Origin: an uncultured Planctomyces sp.
GTDB lineage: Bacteria > Planctomycetota > Planctomycetia > Planctomycetales > Planctomycetaceae
Length of the DNA stretch: 50,757 nt
NCBI GenBank assembly: GCA_937904325.1
Contig: CALGTK010000125.1
Location: 1 to 50,757 of the forward strand
Reading direction: 5' to 3'
Shown: in pieces, positions 18,106 through 27,840 of the stretch
How positions within the stretch are numbered: the stretch's first letter is position 1
How the letters are laid out: each line of letters starts with the position of its first letter
Position numbers and translations under genes: made by a program
The notes under the pieces: generated by a model
Databases searched by the model: none
What the model saw: only the letters and a program-made list of their open reading frames with translations
Told to the model about the DNA's origin: nothing

Positions 18106-19137
18106 TCAGCGCTGATAGATCGGCAGGTAGCCGTTATCGAGTTGCAGGATCGTCGTGTTCATCGCGGTCGGGTAAACATCGCCGATGTGTGTTTCCTTCC
18201 AGGCTCCAGATGCTGACTGCTTTCGCAGGATCTCTTTGCTGACCGCATCGAAGTACTTATTCCACTCGTCGTCACCGAGTCGATACTTCACCTGAGCGTA
18301 ATAATAATGGGTGTAGTGCCAGTGCCCGAAGAATCGTGAAGTCGTTTTGCCGGGATCGATATTCCGCTCACAGTATTTCATCATCTTCTCGACCGTTTTC
18401 GATTCGTATTCGCCAGCGTTGAACATCGCAGCAACCGCCGCGGCAGTAATGGGCGGTCGAGCACCACCACCTCGGATGCTGTATTGAATTCCGCCATCTG
18501 GAGTCATGCACTCCTGAATGTACTTGATGGCTTTTTCGATAATCTCAGTCGGCACCGCAATACCTGCATTCCGGCAAGCCCGAAGTCCCTGTACCTGGGT
18601 AATGCAGGTCGACCCTTCATCGAAGTTCGGCTGATCTTTGGCCGAAACGTAGCCCCAACCGCCTCGACTGGTTTGTGCCTGCGCGCTGAACGCGACAGCT
18701 CGCGTCAGCACTTTTTTAAGATCCTCACGGCGTTCGACATCTTCTTCCTCGCCAAAAACCTGCGAGAGAAACAGCATCGAAAACCCGTGACCGTAGGTAT
18801 AGTGATAGTCCTCTTTGAATCCGATCAGTCCATTCGGCCGTGACATCTCCATCAGGTAGTCGACGGCCAGTCGAACGCTTTTCGCGTATCGCCCTCGAGT
18901 CGTCGTTGAACCTTCGCAGAGCAATGCATTGCCGGCAAGCGCAGTCATGGCAACTCGATACTGGCCGCCGTTGGCTTCCCAGTAGCCCTGCCGCCGCTGC
19001 TCACGAGCAAGGTAATCCAACGCTCGATTTACAGACTGAACAACACGCGGATCTTTTTTCCGCTTGGCCGCGGCAGCCGGCAATGTCGTCAAGCTTACAA
19101 CCAGCGTCATTAGAACAGCGATAACCGTGCGACTCAT
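18106..19137 (-). CDS. Exported prenyltransferase/squalene-oxidase-repeat protein
   Basis: 343 residues with a signal peptide (cleavage near LPAAAA) and an alpha/alpha-barrel of repeats such as GYWEANGGQYRVAMTALAG, SRGGWGYVSAK and PDGGIQYSIRGGG. The repeats match the squalene cyclase/prenyltransferase superfamily (terpenoid cyclase-like toroid), but the DxDD cyclase motif is absent. The signal peptide also argues against hopanoid cyclase activity. Such proteins are abundant in planctomycetes and of unknown function, probably binding in the periplasm. It is the last gene of a minus-strand run that includes waaA. Confidence 0.85.
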   Translation of the reverse strand: MSRTVIAVLMTLVVSLTTLPAAAAKRKKDPRVVQSVNRALDYLAREQRRQGYWEANGGQYRVAMTALAGNALLCEGSTTTRGRYAKSVRLAVDYLMEMSRPNGLIGFKEDYHYTYGHGFSMLFLSQVFGEEEDVERREDLKKVLTRAVAFSAQAQTSRGGWGYVSAKDQPNFDEGSTCITQVQGLRACRNAGIAVPTEIIEKAIKYIQECMTPDGGIQYSIRGGGARPPITAAAVAAMFNAGEYESKTVEKMMKYCERNIDPGKTTSRFFGHWHYTHYYYAQVKYRLGDDEWNKYFDAVSKEILRKQSASGAWKETHIGDVYPTAMNTTILQLDNGYLPIYQR

Positions 19138-19179
19138 AGCAGACTCCAGACCGCTTCAGCGACAGACTAAACCACCAGC

Positions 19180-19419
19180 TTAAGCCCGAGCCGGCGGAAC
19201 CGACAAGCTCGTTTGAAAACGACCACCATACAACAGCTCGATTGCTCGACTTCCGGCCGCCATTATTATCCGCTGCGGTTCTTTCAAATCCGTTTCTGAG
19301 ATCTCGGTAAACTGATGTCTCCACTCTCTGAGTCTTTGAATTTCGGTTCCCGGATGTTTCAGCTTCCACAGGGTGATCCTGCAGTTCTGCGTGGTTCCGG
19401 CAATTCGCCGGTGGCACAT
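19180..19419 (-). CDS. Small hypothetical protein between waaA and the repeat protein
   Basis: 79 residues, basic, with the segments RITLWKLKHPGTEIQRLREW and IIMAAGSRAIELLYGG that read like real protein. The ATG is 26 bp after the waaA stop, on the same strand, and there is no competing gene. The ribosome-binding site is weak and no family is recognised. It may be a short conserved planctomycete gene or a chance frame. Confidence 0.4.
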   Translation of the reverse strand: MCHRRIAGTTQNCRITLWKLKHPGTEIQRLREWRHQFTEISETDLKEPQRIIMAAGSRAIELLYGGRFQTSLSVPPARA

Positions 19420-19445
19420 TCTGTCGCGAACGGCTGATCTCTTGG

Positions 19446-20798
19446 TCAGGCCGCAATCGTAACTTCGGGCAATTCTTCTGTTTCGAGCAGCAGATCGATG
19501 GTCTTCTGCGATGCTCCTGACTGACTGAGAACGAATTCTCTGGCTGCGATGCCCTGTCTTGTTGCCGACTGACGGTCAGTCAACCATGCCCGCAGCAGTG
19601 ACGTAAGTCCCAACTGATCTTTAACAACCTTCGCCGCATTGCGTTCCAACAACGGCTGAACGACGTCGCGAAAGTTTCGAGTATTCGGACCAAAACAAAC
19701 GGCAGCCCCATAAGCACACGGCTCGATCATGTTTTGACCGCCTCGGTTGCTCATGCTGCCCCCGACGTAAGCAAAGTCAGCCAGCCCCCAGCAGGCAGAC
19801 AGCTCACCAAGCGTGTCCAGCAGGATGATCGGTTTCGCGTCATAGCGAGCCAAATTACTGATCCCATTTTCAACGTCGATGGCAGACCGACGAAGCAAAG
19901 GCAGGCCATAGGATTCGACCAATCGAGCAGTCTCTTCAAAACGTTCTTTGTGGCGTGGAACGAGGATCAATCGCAGTTTCGGAAACTCGTTCCGCAGCTC
20001 CAGAAATGTTTCCAATGCAATTCGTTCTTCTGGATCCTGGGTACTTCCAGCGATGAAGACCGGCTCGAATTCTTCCAGCCCGAATGCCGCACCGATTTTT
20101 TGTGTGTGGGAATTTCGTCGGTCTGCGTTCACACGATCGAATTTCGCTGAGCCGGTGACATGCAGACTTTCCGATCTCGCACCAAGTTCCAGAAATCGTC
20201 GGGCGTAGGTTTCATTCTGCACAGCCAGCAAGTCGAACGACCGCAACACCGGACGCAACAACCAACGTAGTTTTGAGTAACCACGAAAGCTCTTGTCACT
20301 CAGTCGCCCATTGATCAATGACAAAGGTGTCTCGCTTCGCTGAGCCGTCTTCAGAAAGTTCGGCCACAGTTCCAACTCGACAAGAATAATCTCTGTTGGC
20401 TGGATTCGAGAAATTGCTCGACGAACGGCCCATGAAAAGTCGAGAGGAAAATATGCGACCGTGAAGTCGGGAAACTTGTCGCAGGCGACGGCGTGCCCAG
20501 TCGTTGTTGTGGTCGTCAGAACAATTTCGGCTTCCGGCGTGCGTGATCTCAGCTCTGGAAGAATCGACTGAAGAAGCAGGACTTCGCCGACGCTGACCGC
20601 GTGAAACCAGTAACGTTCCCGGTCGGGTGCGACGTTGCCAAGTTCTGGCAAACGGCCTAAAAACTTCTCGCCCCACCCGTCGCGGTACTTGCCGTGAACC
20701 AGGCTACGATACACGAGGACGGGCGAAACCATCGCCAACAACAGGCAGTAGGCAAAATCCAAAAGGAACGACAAAACAGCAGACTCCAGGACAGACAC
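19446..20798 (-). CDS. waaA: 3-deoxy-D-manno-octulosonic acid (Kdo) transferase
   Basis: 450 residues. It transfers Kdo to lipid A precursors at the inner-membrane face. An N-terminal membrane anchor (LDFAYCLLLAMVSPVLVYRS) is followed by the glycosyltransferase family 30 motifs: WFHAVSVGEVLL with the catalytic Glu, VLTTTTTTGH, VELELWPNFL, FIAGSTQDPEE and ADFAYVGGSMSNRGGQNMIE. The GTG at 20798 lies 1 bp after the stop of the L,D-transpeptidase gene, so translation is likely coupled. With kdsA at 33.3-34.2 kb this shows that the organism makes Kdo-containing lipopolysaccharide. Confidence 0.93.
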   Translation of the reverse strand: MSVLESAVLSFLLDFAYCLLLAMVSPVLVYRSLVHGKYRDGWGEKFLGRLPELGNVAPDRERYWFHAVSVGEVLLLQSILPELRSRTPEAEIVLTTTTTTGHAVACDKFPDFTVAYFPLDFSWAVRRAISRIQPTEIILVELELWPNFLKTAQRSETPLSLINGRLSDKSFRGYSKLRWLLRPVLRSFDLLAVQNETYARRFLELGARSESLHVTGSAKFDRVNADRRNSHTQKIGAAFGLEEFEPVFIAGSTQDPEERIALETFLELRNEFPKLRLILVPRHKERFEETARLVESYGLPLLRRSAIDVENGISNLARYDAKPIILLDTLGELSACWGLADFAYVGGSMSNRGGQNMIEPCAYGAAVCFGPNTRNFRDVVQPLLERNAAKVVKDQLGLTSLLRAWLTDRQSATRQGIAAREFVLSQSGASQKTIDLLLETEELPEVTIAA

Positions 20799-20799
20799 G

Positions 20800-22347
20800 T
20801 TACGGCCGAATGACGACTTCGCTGCCTTTGACCAGGAAGTTGTAGACTTCGACGACGTCTTCGTTCCGCATTCTCACGCATCCGGCAGATTCCGGTTTGC
20901 CAATCGAACTCGGTTCGATCGTTCCGTGAATTCCGTAGCTATCGCCAAGATCAATCCAGTGAGTCCCCAGCGGATTTGTTGGGGCGCCGCCCTCCGTCAC
21001 TTTCCCATTGGGGTCGGTGTATTGAGGCGCCGTGATTCGGTCGAGAACGGCGAACTTACCAACGGGTGTTGAACTGTTTCGGCCAGTCCCGATCGAATAG
21101 CGTTTCACAAAGAATCCGTGGCAATGAACCGTAAGTTCAAAATCACTGAGATCAACGAAAGCCGAAAATGGTCCTTTAATTACTTTAAGTTTCTGGCCGG
21201 CTCGAACTCTTCGCGGATCGACGCGGTTTAACACGGCAAGATATTCCCAGTTAATTCCATACTTCGGCGCAACTTGCTGAAGAAAGTCGCCCGACTGAAC
21301 TTCGTACGGCTCCAGAAAATGCGGCTGCGGCCTGAAGTAGATCGTCTGAGCGTTCTTTTCAAGCCGCTCAAGAATTGTCGACTTCAGCTCAGGATTGTTC
21401 CAGTACAAAGTCGACATCTCGCGGTGAGCGGCGACGAAATTCCGGTTAGCCAACCACTCGTCAATTTGCTGAAGCTTCGCTTGCGTCCCTTTACCGGGCG
21501 AAAGCAAAGAATCAGTCGTCGTTTCCCGAGTTGCCGTTCTAATCGGAGCAGCATTTTTCTGCCCTGGCTGCGACGAATTTTCATTCTCCAATGGCAGAGC
21601 CTCTTTGCTGGATGCAGCTTCTTCCGGCTCGAACAAGTCCAACGTGGCTGCCTGCTCCACAAAAGCGACTTCCGTCGGAAAACCTCTGGCCTCACCAAAC
21701 GTCGGCGACTCTTCAGCATCGAACAGGTTAGGCGGAACACTTCTGACTTCGTCAACCGAAAGCGAAGGAACGGGACGTCCACCTGCCAACACACCAACTT
21801 TCGGCGAGACTACGCCCGAAGTCTGCTGAACACTTCGTCGTTGTGAGGCGGGCTGACTGAAGTCGGCATTCGACACCGGTCGATTCGAAGCCGCTCCGGC
21901 AGAGCTCTGTCGTCTGGCATCACTGAAGTCAGACACGGGAAACTCGTCAGGGATACTGAGCGATGCCAGGTCTTCACCGCCTCGCGAAGAACGTGTACCT
22001 GCATTCGTTTCTGAGTCGCGGTTATCGAGCCATTGCTTTCGGTCGACGAATTCTCTTGTATCAGCAAACGCAGATTCAGGACGAGCCGTACGAACTTCTG
22101 GCTCGCTTTGTGAGTGGACGAATGGATCTGCGTCAGAATCCAAATTGGAGTCCTCACGATTTGTGAAGCTAGACCAGTCGAGAGCATCCAGCTCTTCAAG
22201 TGTTTGCCGAGTTGCCAGGTCGCCGGTTTCCGCGTCACCAACTTCGATCGGCAGCCAGTGAGCAAACCATGCCGCTCCAAACAGACCGGCGCCCAGAAGC
22301 ACCAGTGAAGTTGAGAATAGCGCAATACGTCGCGATGAGTTCCACAT
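20800..22347 (-). CDS. Membrane-anchored LysM L,D-transpeptidase (YkuD)
   Basis: 515 residues. An N-terminal membrane anchor (ALFSTSLVLLGAGLFGAAWF) is followed by a long Ser-, Glu- and Ala-rich low-complexity region to about residue 290. A LysM domain comes next (YEVQSGDFLQQVAPKYG...RRVRAGQKLKVIKG), then a C-terminal YkuD catalytic domain with His474 in YGIHGTIEP and SAGCVRM with Cys490 and Arg492. These enzymes form 3-3 peptidoglycan crosslinks or attach proteins. Planctomycetes were long thought to lack peptidoglycan, so the complete active site is informative. It is the first gene of a tightly packed pair with waaA. Confidence 0.9.
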   Translation of the reverse strand: MWNSSRRIALFSTSLVLLGAGLFGAAWFAHWLPIEVGDAETGDLATRQTLEELDALDWSSFTNREDSNLDSDADPFVHSQSEPEVRTARPESAFADTREFVDRKQWLDNRDSETNAGTRSSRGGEDLASLSIPDEFPVSDFSDARRQSSAGAASNRPVSNADFSQPASQRRSVQQTSGVVSPKVGVLAGGRPVPSLSVDEVRSVPPNLFDAEESPTFGEARGFPTEVAFVEQAATLDLFEPEEAASSKEALPLENENSSQPGQKNAAPIRTATRETTTDSLLSPGKGTQAKLQQIDEWLANRNFVAAHREMSTLYWNNPELKSTILERLEKNAQTIYFRPQPHFLEPYEVQSGDFLQQVAPKYGINWEYLAVLNRVDPRRVRAGQKLKVIKGPFSAFVDLSDFELTVHCHGFFVKRYSIGTGRNSSTPVGKFAVLDRITAPQYTDPNGKVTEGGAPTNPLGTHWIDLGDSYGIHGTIEPSSIGKPESAGCVRMRNEDVVEVYNFLVKGSEVVIRP

Positions 22348-22399
22348 ATTTCGTCCCTGAATTGCAGATCAAACCGGCTCAGCCGGCGAGATCGGAATG

Positions 22400-22740
22400 C
22401 TACCCTGGAGCAGAATCTGGCTCTACGCGAATTACCGTTCGCGCGGTGTAGCTTTTCCATTCAGCTTCGAGCCGATAGACCTGCAGCCTGCCAGTGAACG
22501 CTCCACCACCTTCTGGTAGCCGCCGCCCAGAACAAACGCAGAATCAAGGTGTAGGACACAAGGTTGTTGGCAAAATCGACCGTGAGAATGTCAGATCCTG
22601 GTGTTTCTGACAGGACGATGCTTGCTCCGCCTGCAGAAATGTTTTGCGTAAACTCAGCTTCAGCAGGTCCGAGTCGGAGAAAAACACGTGCTGCACGGTG
22701 TCGCTTGAATCCTCGTTCTGTTAAGAAACCGAATCCACAT
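22400..22740 (-). pseudogene. PilZ-domain protein remnant, two frameshifts
   Basis: Three minus-strand frames together spell a PilZ domain of about 113 residues. An ATG at 22740 gives MWIRFL. One frame over is ERGFKRHRAARVFLRL (the RxxxR c-di-GMP motif), then AEFTQNISAGGASIVLSE (the N/DxSxxG motif) and SYTLILRLFWA. A third frame gives EGGGAFTGRLQVYRLEAEW and ends at a TAG at 22400-22402. Single-base indels near 22715 (an extra A) and near 22525 would restore the reading. It is most likely a dead c-di-GMP receptor gene; a sequence error at both places is less likely. Confidence 0.65.
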
Positions 22741-23216
22741 GCTGACTATTTCTTTTACTTTATGACATATTCGAACATTACTTATACTGACAGGTTCTGC
22801 TTCAAACTCGAGAACTTCCATAACTGATGTCCTGACGAAAATGCGGGCGGTCCCCTCCCACCTATTCGCACCCAAAATCACATATAATCTCATTCGGACA
22901 CATTCTATCACATGCGTAATCCGCTAGGTGTACACGCATCATGAAGCGTGTCAAACCAGCACGCTCTAAGCCCAAGACCGCGCGAATCAGTCAGCAAGTG
23001 TTCTGAATGTCGCTGCGGGTAACGGTTCGGATCAGCACGGTGAATCACGCTGCGAAGGCAAATTCAAACAGAGACTCGACACTCAATGCAAAGCTCACAG
23101 CACACGGCCAAAAGACGGATCGCTCGTGGCAGACTTGATGCGCGCCCACGTTTCCAGTGGACTCTCAAAATCAGGCAAAGATGTGCTAAAATCATCACAG
23201 CAAACGAGCAGCTCCC
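22741..23216. other. Intergenic stretch without recognisable gene
   Basis: 476 bp between the PilZ remnant and the DUF1501 gene, more AT-rich than the flanks at its left end. No frame in it shows a known motif or a good start. It probably contains the promoter of the DUF1501 gene. Confidence 0.45.
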
Positions 23217-24647
23217 ATGGAGAATTTCGAACTGATGAATCGTCGCGACTGGCTAAGCAGGACCAGCCTTCCAGCGTTCGCCGTACTTGGCGAACTTCTG
23301 CGGTTGCATCGTGCCAATGCCCTCGCACCGACGACTTCGTCAGCAAGCTCGTTGCCGGGTTTCGGCCGGGCTAAGTCGGTGATTGTTGTATTCGCCAACG
23401 GTGGCCAAAGTCAGCTCGAATCGTGGGATCCCAAACCGGACGCTCCCGCCGAAGTTCGCGGAGCCTTCGGTGCCATTCCGACGTCCGTGCCCGGCACAAT
23501 TATTTCTGACCAATTGCCGAGACTCGCCAAATTGGCCGATCGGTACAGCATCATCCGAACAATGTCTCACGAGGATCTTGATCACGGATCGGCGTTCTAC
23601 CTCGCGATGACCGGTACTTATCACCAACGACTGTCGTCGAATCCTCCGGCAAGGCCAACCGATCACCCATTCTTCGGGTCTGTCCTGAAACGAGTTCGCC
23701 CGACTCAAAAGTTCGTGCATACATCGGTGATGGTCAACGGGCCGGCTCAGGTTCCGTTTGAAATCGGTCCCGGCCAGTTTGGTGGACTGCTGGGCAAAGA
23801 CTTTGACCCAATGATCGTCGGCGATGTCACCACAGGCCGACCGCCAGTTCCAGGACTTACTCCGATCGCCACGCTCGATGGTCATCGTCGTAGCGGGCGA
23901 GCTGAACTGCTCTCACACCTTGAAACATCCGCGGCCCAGGCTGGTACCGAATTTTCGTCACCAATGTTCGACATGCAGGCTATGTACCGACAGGCGTTCG
24001 ACATGCTCGATCGTCCGGAAGCTCGGGAAGCATTCAACCTGAATGCTGAATCCGCTGCGTTGCGAGACCGGTATGGCCGACACCGTTCCGGCCAGGCATG
24101 CTTGCTGGCAAGAAGACTGGTGGAAGCGGGCACACCTCTGGTCACCGTCATGTGGAATCATTCCAACCGAGGACAGGACCGATTCGAAGACGAAGAAGAG
24201 TTTGGCTGGGACACACACAACGACATCTTCCAGGTCATGGGCAAGCACCTGCTTCCGAAGTTCGACCAAAGTTTTTCGGCACTGCTGAAAGATCTGGATA
24301 CGCGAGGGTTGCTCGACGAAACGCTTGTCGTCTGCATGGGTGAGTTCGGCCGCGCACCGCTGGTCGCGCTGGAACCAAATTTCGATGGAGCAACTCCCGG
24401 GCGAAAGCACTGGGCAGCGACATACTCCATCGTCCTGGCAGGCGCCGGCGTCACCCCTGGAACAATCATCGGAAAGTCCGACCGCCAGGCCGGATATCCA
24501 GTCAGCAAAAAGTTCGCTCCCTGGGACGTCACGGCGACAATCGCTCACGCTCTTGGCATCGATCCGACCAGTCATTTCAAGGATCTGGCAGACCGCCCCT
24601 ACGCCATCAGCTCGGGCAAGCCGATTATCGAGCTTTACTCGGGATAA
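23217..24647 (+). CDS. DUF1501 protein (alkaline-phosphatase-superfamily fold)
   Basis: 476 residues with a twin-arginine-like N-terminus (MNRRDWLSRTSLPAFAVLGE) if translation begins at the Met at 23235; the frame also opens at 23217. DUF1501 landmarks are VIVVFANGGQSQLESWDPKP, SHEDLDHGSAFYLAMTG, WDTHNDIF, VVCMGEFGRAP and GRKHWAATYSIVLAGAGV. These proteins are very numerous in planctomycetes, are usually exported, and are generally encoded beside a DUF1549/DUF1553 cytochrome-like gene; no such partner lies here. Their biochemical function is unknown. It is flanked by two gene remnants (PilZ and corA). Confidence 0.88.
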   Translation: MENFELMNRRDWLSRTSLPAFAVLGELLRLHRANALAPTTSSASSLPGFGRAKSVIVVFANGGQSQLESWDPKPDAPAEVRGAFGAIPTSVPGTIISDQLPRLAKLADRYSIIRTMSHEDLDHGSAFYLAMTGTYHQRLSSNPPARPTDHPFFGSVLKRVRPTQKFVHTSVMVNGPAQVPFEIGPGQFGGLLGKDFDPMIVGDVTTGRPPVPGLTPIATLDGHRRSGRAELLSHLETSAAQAGTEFSSPMFDMQAMYRQAFDMLDRPEAREAFNLNAESAALRDRYGRHRSGQACLLARRLVEAGTPLVTVMWNHSNRGQDRFEDEEEFGWDTHNDIFQVMGKHLLPKFDQSFSALLKDLDTRGLLDETLVVCMGEFGRAPLVALEPNFDGATPGRKHWAATYSIVLAGAGVTPGTIIGKSDRQAGYPVSKKFAPWDVTATIAHALGIDPTSHFKDLADRPYAISSGKPIIELYSG

Positions 24648-24699
24648 GCAGGCCGCGTGTCAGAATTCAATCTGCGGAAAGGACTCTCCTGAAAGAACC

Positions 24700-25345
24700 C
24701 AGCGCAGCCGTCACGGTCACCACGCGTTCTTCCGTCGACACACCGAAGCTGGAACGATACCCGGCACAGTCGAGACAGCCGATGCTCAGAAGCCAGAAAT
24801 TCGGTTTCGGTCGTCGACGCATAGGTCCGCATCATTGAAAAATGTAGCGACTCACTCGACGAAATTGACCGGCAAATCACAGATGATTCTGTACCACAAT
24901 CACGGTCCCGCAACTTCACACCACCCGGAATGAACTTGTGAAATCCAGACGGCGGTCTCTTCGGAAACACGAGACGTGGGGCGAACTGACTGATCCGCCG
25001 ATCGGGTCACACCAGACACCTGCATCTACCTGCGCGACGGCCTGGATCACACTACGCAGGATCACAGCCACGACCGGCACTTCCCCTGAACGGTAGTGGA
25101 CCCAGCACAAATTTCACTTTTCTCAGGTCACCGACCGAACCAACGAAATCATGCAAGTGCTGGCCGTCATCGTCATGATCTTCATCCCGCTGTCATTCTT
25201 AGCCGACCTGTGGGAAATGAACTTCGACACTCGCACATCGCCGTGAAGTATGCCGGAACTCGAGTGGCAACTCGGCTACCCATTCGTACTCAGACTGATG
25301 GCAACCATCGCCGTCGTGATGCTGTTTACTTCTGAAAACAACGAT
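24700..25345 (+). pseudogene. corA: CorA magnesium/cobalt transporter remnant
   Basis: Pieces of CorA occur in the right order across different plus-strand frames: FFRRHTEAGTIPGTVE (typical CorA N-terminus), DSLDEIDRQI, then CIYLRDGLDHTTQ (family: YLRDxxDH), then SQVTDRTNEIMQVLAVIV and MIFIPLSFLADLWEMNFDTR. The last holds the GMNF signature as EMNF. It then runs on as MPELEWQLGYPFVLRLM, the second helix. A TGA at 25244-25246 sits where family members have Trp before N-MPEL. About 620 bp remain of roughly 1000, with deletions and frameshifts. Not functional as read. Confidence 0.85.
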
Positions 25346-25369
25346 GAATGTACTAAACAAAACGCCCGC

Positions 25370-26644
25370 TCAGAAAAGTGATTCGCCTCGGTAAGCCCGG
25401 TCCAGGATCTGCATTGTGTGCAGAACCGGGATTCGTTCTCCGAAGACGGCTTGGACAAGGTGAGCTTCGATTTGCGTCATGCAGCCAATGTTGCCGGTTG
25501 CGACGACGTCAGGTTTGGTCGAAATAACGGCTCGCGCTTTCTGATTGCCTAGTTCTGCGGCTGTCTCCGGCTGCTCGATATTGTACGTACCGGCCGATCC
25601 ACAGCACATGTCTCCGTTTGGAATCTCAACGAGTTCGAGGTTACCAATCGAAGAAAGCAGTTCTCTGGGTTGAGACTTCACCCTCTGAGCATGAGCCAGG
25701 TGGCAGGCATCGTGATAGGCCAATCGCGTCTTAACTTGCAGCTCTGGCGGCTCAACAATTCCGATTTTTCGGAGAAACACGCTGACGTCGCAGACACGTT
25801 TGACGAACTGTTCAGCGGCAGCGTGCTCTGATTCGCCGCTCAGCCACAAGGCGTACTCATGCATGCCCGATCCGCAACCAGCTGCATTGGTAAGAATCGC
25901 GTCGACGTCGGTCGGAAACGCTTTGAGATTCTGTTTCGCGAACTGCTTCGCCTGATGGACCGCACCTGTATGAGCCGCCAGTGCGCCGCAACATGACTGC
26001 TGTTTGGGAATCACAGTTTCGATTCCATTTTTCGCAAGAACTCTCAGCGTGGCGAAGTTGATGTCCGGCGCGAGCACCTGCTGCGCACAACCGGCGAGCA
26101 AAGCGACTCGCCCCTGACGTTCCCCTTCGGCCGGAAAGACTTCCGGCAAAGGTTGAGCCGCCGGGAGCTTTCCTGGGAGGAGATCAAGCATGTCGCCAAG
26201 TCGACCGGGCATGGCCTTCCGAAAAATCCGACCGACACCTCCCAGTTTTGCCGCCATTCGAAAGCGACTTGGATACGGCAACGTTTCGAGAATGAATCGC
26301 CGAAGTATTTTGTCGATGGCAGATCGATCGCGGTTGATTTCGCTCGTCGCACGAAAAGCGGTGATCAACTCGCCATACGGTACGCCCGACGGGCATGCTG
26401 TTTCGCAACCGACGCATCCCAGGCACTTATCGATGTAAGGCGCGGCTTCGTTAAGTTCGACGTTGCCTTCCAGGACTTCTTTCATCAGAAAAATACGACC
26501 GCGGGGCGAATCCATTTCTTCGCCGTGAACCTGGTAGGTCGGGCAGGCTGGCAGACAGAACCCACAATGAACGCACTTCTGTACGGCCTCTGCCATAGGC
26601 AGGCCCAAAGGGCCGATCTGATCAACGGGAATATCGTGCTGCAT
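25370..26644 (-). CDS. glcF: Glycolate oxidase iron-sulfur subunit
   Basis: 424 residues. It is the electron-transfer subunit of the membrane-associated GlcDEF complex that oxidises glycolate to glyoxylate. Two [4Fe-4S] clusters are read near the N-terminus ([14 protein letters not shown] and [15 protein letters not shown]), followed by two CCG-type cysteine-rich domains ([11 protein letters not shown] and [10 protein letters not shown]). It ends the operon glcD-glcE-glcF, starting 41 bp after glcE. Length and cluster spacing agree with intact GlcF proteins. Confidence 0.93.
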   Translation of the reverse strand: MQHDIPVDQIGPLGLPMAEAVQKCVHCGFCLPACPTYQVHGEEMDSPRGRIFLMKEVLEGNVELNEAAPYIDKCLGCVGCETACPSGVPYGELITAFRATSEINRDRSAIDKILRRFILETLPYPSRFRMAAKLGGVGRIFRKAMPGRLGDMLDLLPGKLPAAQPLPEVFPAEGERQGRVALLAGCAQQVLAPDINFATLRVLAKNGIETVIPKQQSCCGALAAHTGAVHQAKQFAKQNLKAFPTDVDAILTNAAGCGSGMHEYALWLSGESEHAAAEQFVKRVCDVSVFLRKIGIVEPPELQVKTRLAYHDACHLAHAQRVKSQPRELLSSIGNLELVEIPNGDMCCGSAGTYNIEQPETAAELGNQKARAVISTKPDVVATGNIGCMTQIEAHLVQAVFGERIPVLHTMQILDRAYRGESLF

Positions 26645-26685
26645 GAAAATGCCGTCGCGAGAACTACGAAATCGTGGAAATCAAG

Positions 26686-27798
26686 TTACGCCGTCGTTGT
26701 CATTTCAAATCGTGAATCCGGGTCGAAGACTGTCAGTAATCTTTCCGCAAATGCCTGGCCGTGCCGCAGGCCTCGCTGAGGATCGCTCCAACTTCCTGTC
26801 AGAGCCAAAGCTGGCCGGCCAAGTTGCTGACACAACCGATCAACCTCGTCACCGCCGACCGTTTCCGGAACAGCCAGCCAGAGAACGTTCCCGCCGACAC
26901 TGTATCGGCGAACGCTTTCGAAGCTGGCCTCAGCCAACAACTGCTCGGCAATAACGACCTGGGCAGACGAGACCGGCAATTTAATGAGCTGATGGTTCAC
27001 CGGCACCCAACGAAACTCGCGAGCGTCATTCCAGGCTTGAGCATCCTCGGTTCCGCTGAGTACTTCATTTTTCACGCCAGCATCAACCTGTTGCAGCAGG
27101 TTTCGGACCCGGTCCACTCTTCCATCAACAGCCGCCGACAAACCTCCGAGTCTCAGCCAGAGTCGACCAGGCGGTTCGAAATCCAGGCACTGCAATTCTT
27201 CCTGCGCCATCGCCAGGCGAATTATGGCTGAGTTGCCAGTCTCGAGACGCGGAAAGTCAGCACAGATCGTCGTCCAGGTCTCTGGAACTGGAAACACTTT
27301 AAACGTCAGTTCAACCAGGACGCCAAGACGCCCTAGCGATCCGGTCACCAGTTTCGGGATGTCAAACCCGGCAGCATTCTTAACAACCTTGCCACCGCCG
27401 AAGACCGCGCGACCTTCGCCAGTTACCATCTTCACTCCGAGAATAAAATCGCGAATCCCGCCGTATCGAAACCGTCCCGGCCCTGAGAGCCCGCTGGCGG
27501 TCGTTCCTCCGAGCGTAGCTCCCGCTTCGACCAATGGCGGATCAAAGGGAAACAGTTGCCCGTTCTCTGCAAGGGCGTCACGAATTTCAGAAAGAGGCGT
27601 ACCGGCAAGAGCCGTGAACGTGTACTCGCTGGGTTCGTACTCAAGAATGCCGCTCATGCCAGATGTGCTGACATTCGCTCCAGCCGACAGCGCCGGTTTG
27701 GTCCCGGCACCACATACGCGGATGTTTTGCGAAGCTCGGACAAAGTCCTGAAGTTCTTCAATATTCGCTGGCTGGTGCATGCTCGAAGTCGTCATCAA
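26686..27798 (-). CDS. glcE: Glycolate oxidase FAD-binding subunit
   Basis: 370 residues. FAD-linked oxidase fold: the FAD-binding half has VCGAGTKPALS, LSEIRDALAENGQLFPFDPP and GATLGGTTASGLSGPGRFRYG. A downstream VVKNAAGFDIPKLVTGSLG segment is typical of GlcE, which is shorter than GlcD. It works together with GlcD in glycolate oxidation. It begins 42 bp after the glcD stop and precedes glcF on the same strand. Confidence 0.92.
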   Translation of the reverse strand: MMTTSSMHQPANIEELQDFVRASQNIRVCGAGTKPALSAGANVSTSGMSGILEYEPSEYTFTALAGTPLSEIRDALAENGQLFPFDPPLVEAGATLGGTTASGLSGPGRFRYGGIRDFILGVKMVTGEGRAVFGGGKVVKNAAGFDIPKLVTGSLGRLGVLVELTFKVFPVPETWTTICADFPRLETGNSAIIRLAMAQEELQCLDFEPPGRLWLRLGGLSAAVDGRVDRVRNLLQQVDAGVKNEVLSGTEDAQAWNDAREFRWVPVNHQLIKLPVSSAQVVIAEQLLAEASFESVRRYSVGGNVLWLAVPETVGGDEVDRLCQQLGRPALALTGSWSDPQRGLRHGQAFAERLLTVFDPDSRFEMTTTA

Positions 27799-27840
27799 GT
27801 GAAATCTTTAGAAAAGTCGTTCTAAGGTAAACGAAATAAA

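Noticed and set aside
22883-22888. TATAAT box upstream of the DUF1501 gene
   Set aside because: No -35-like box at 16-18 bp and the distance to the start is more than 300 bp.
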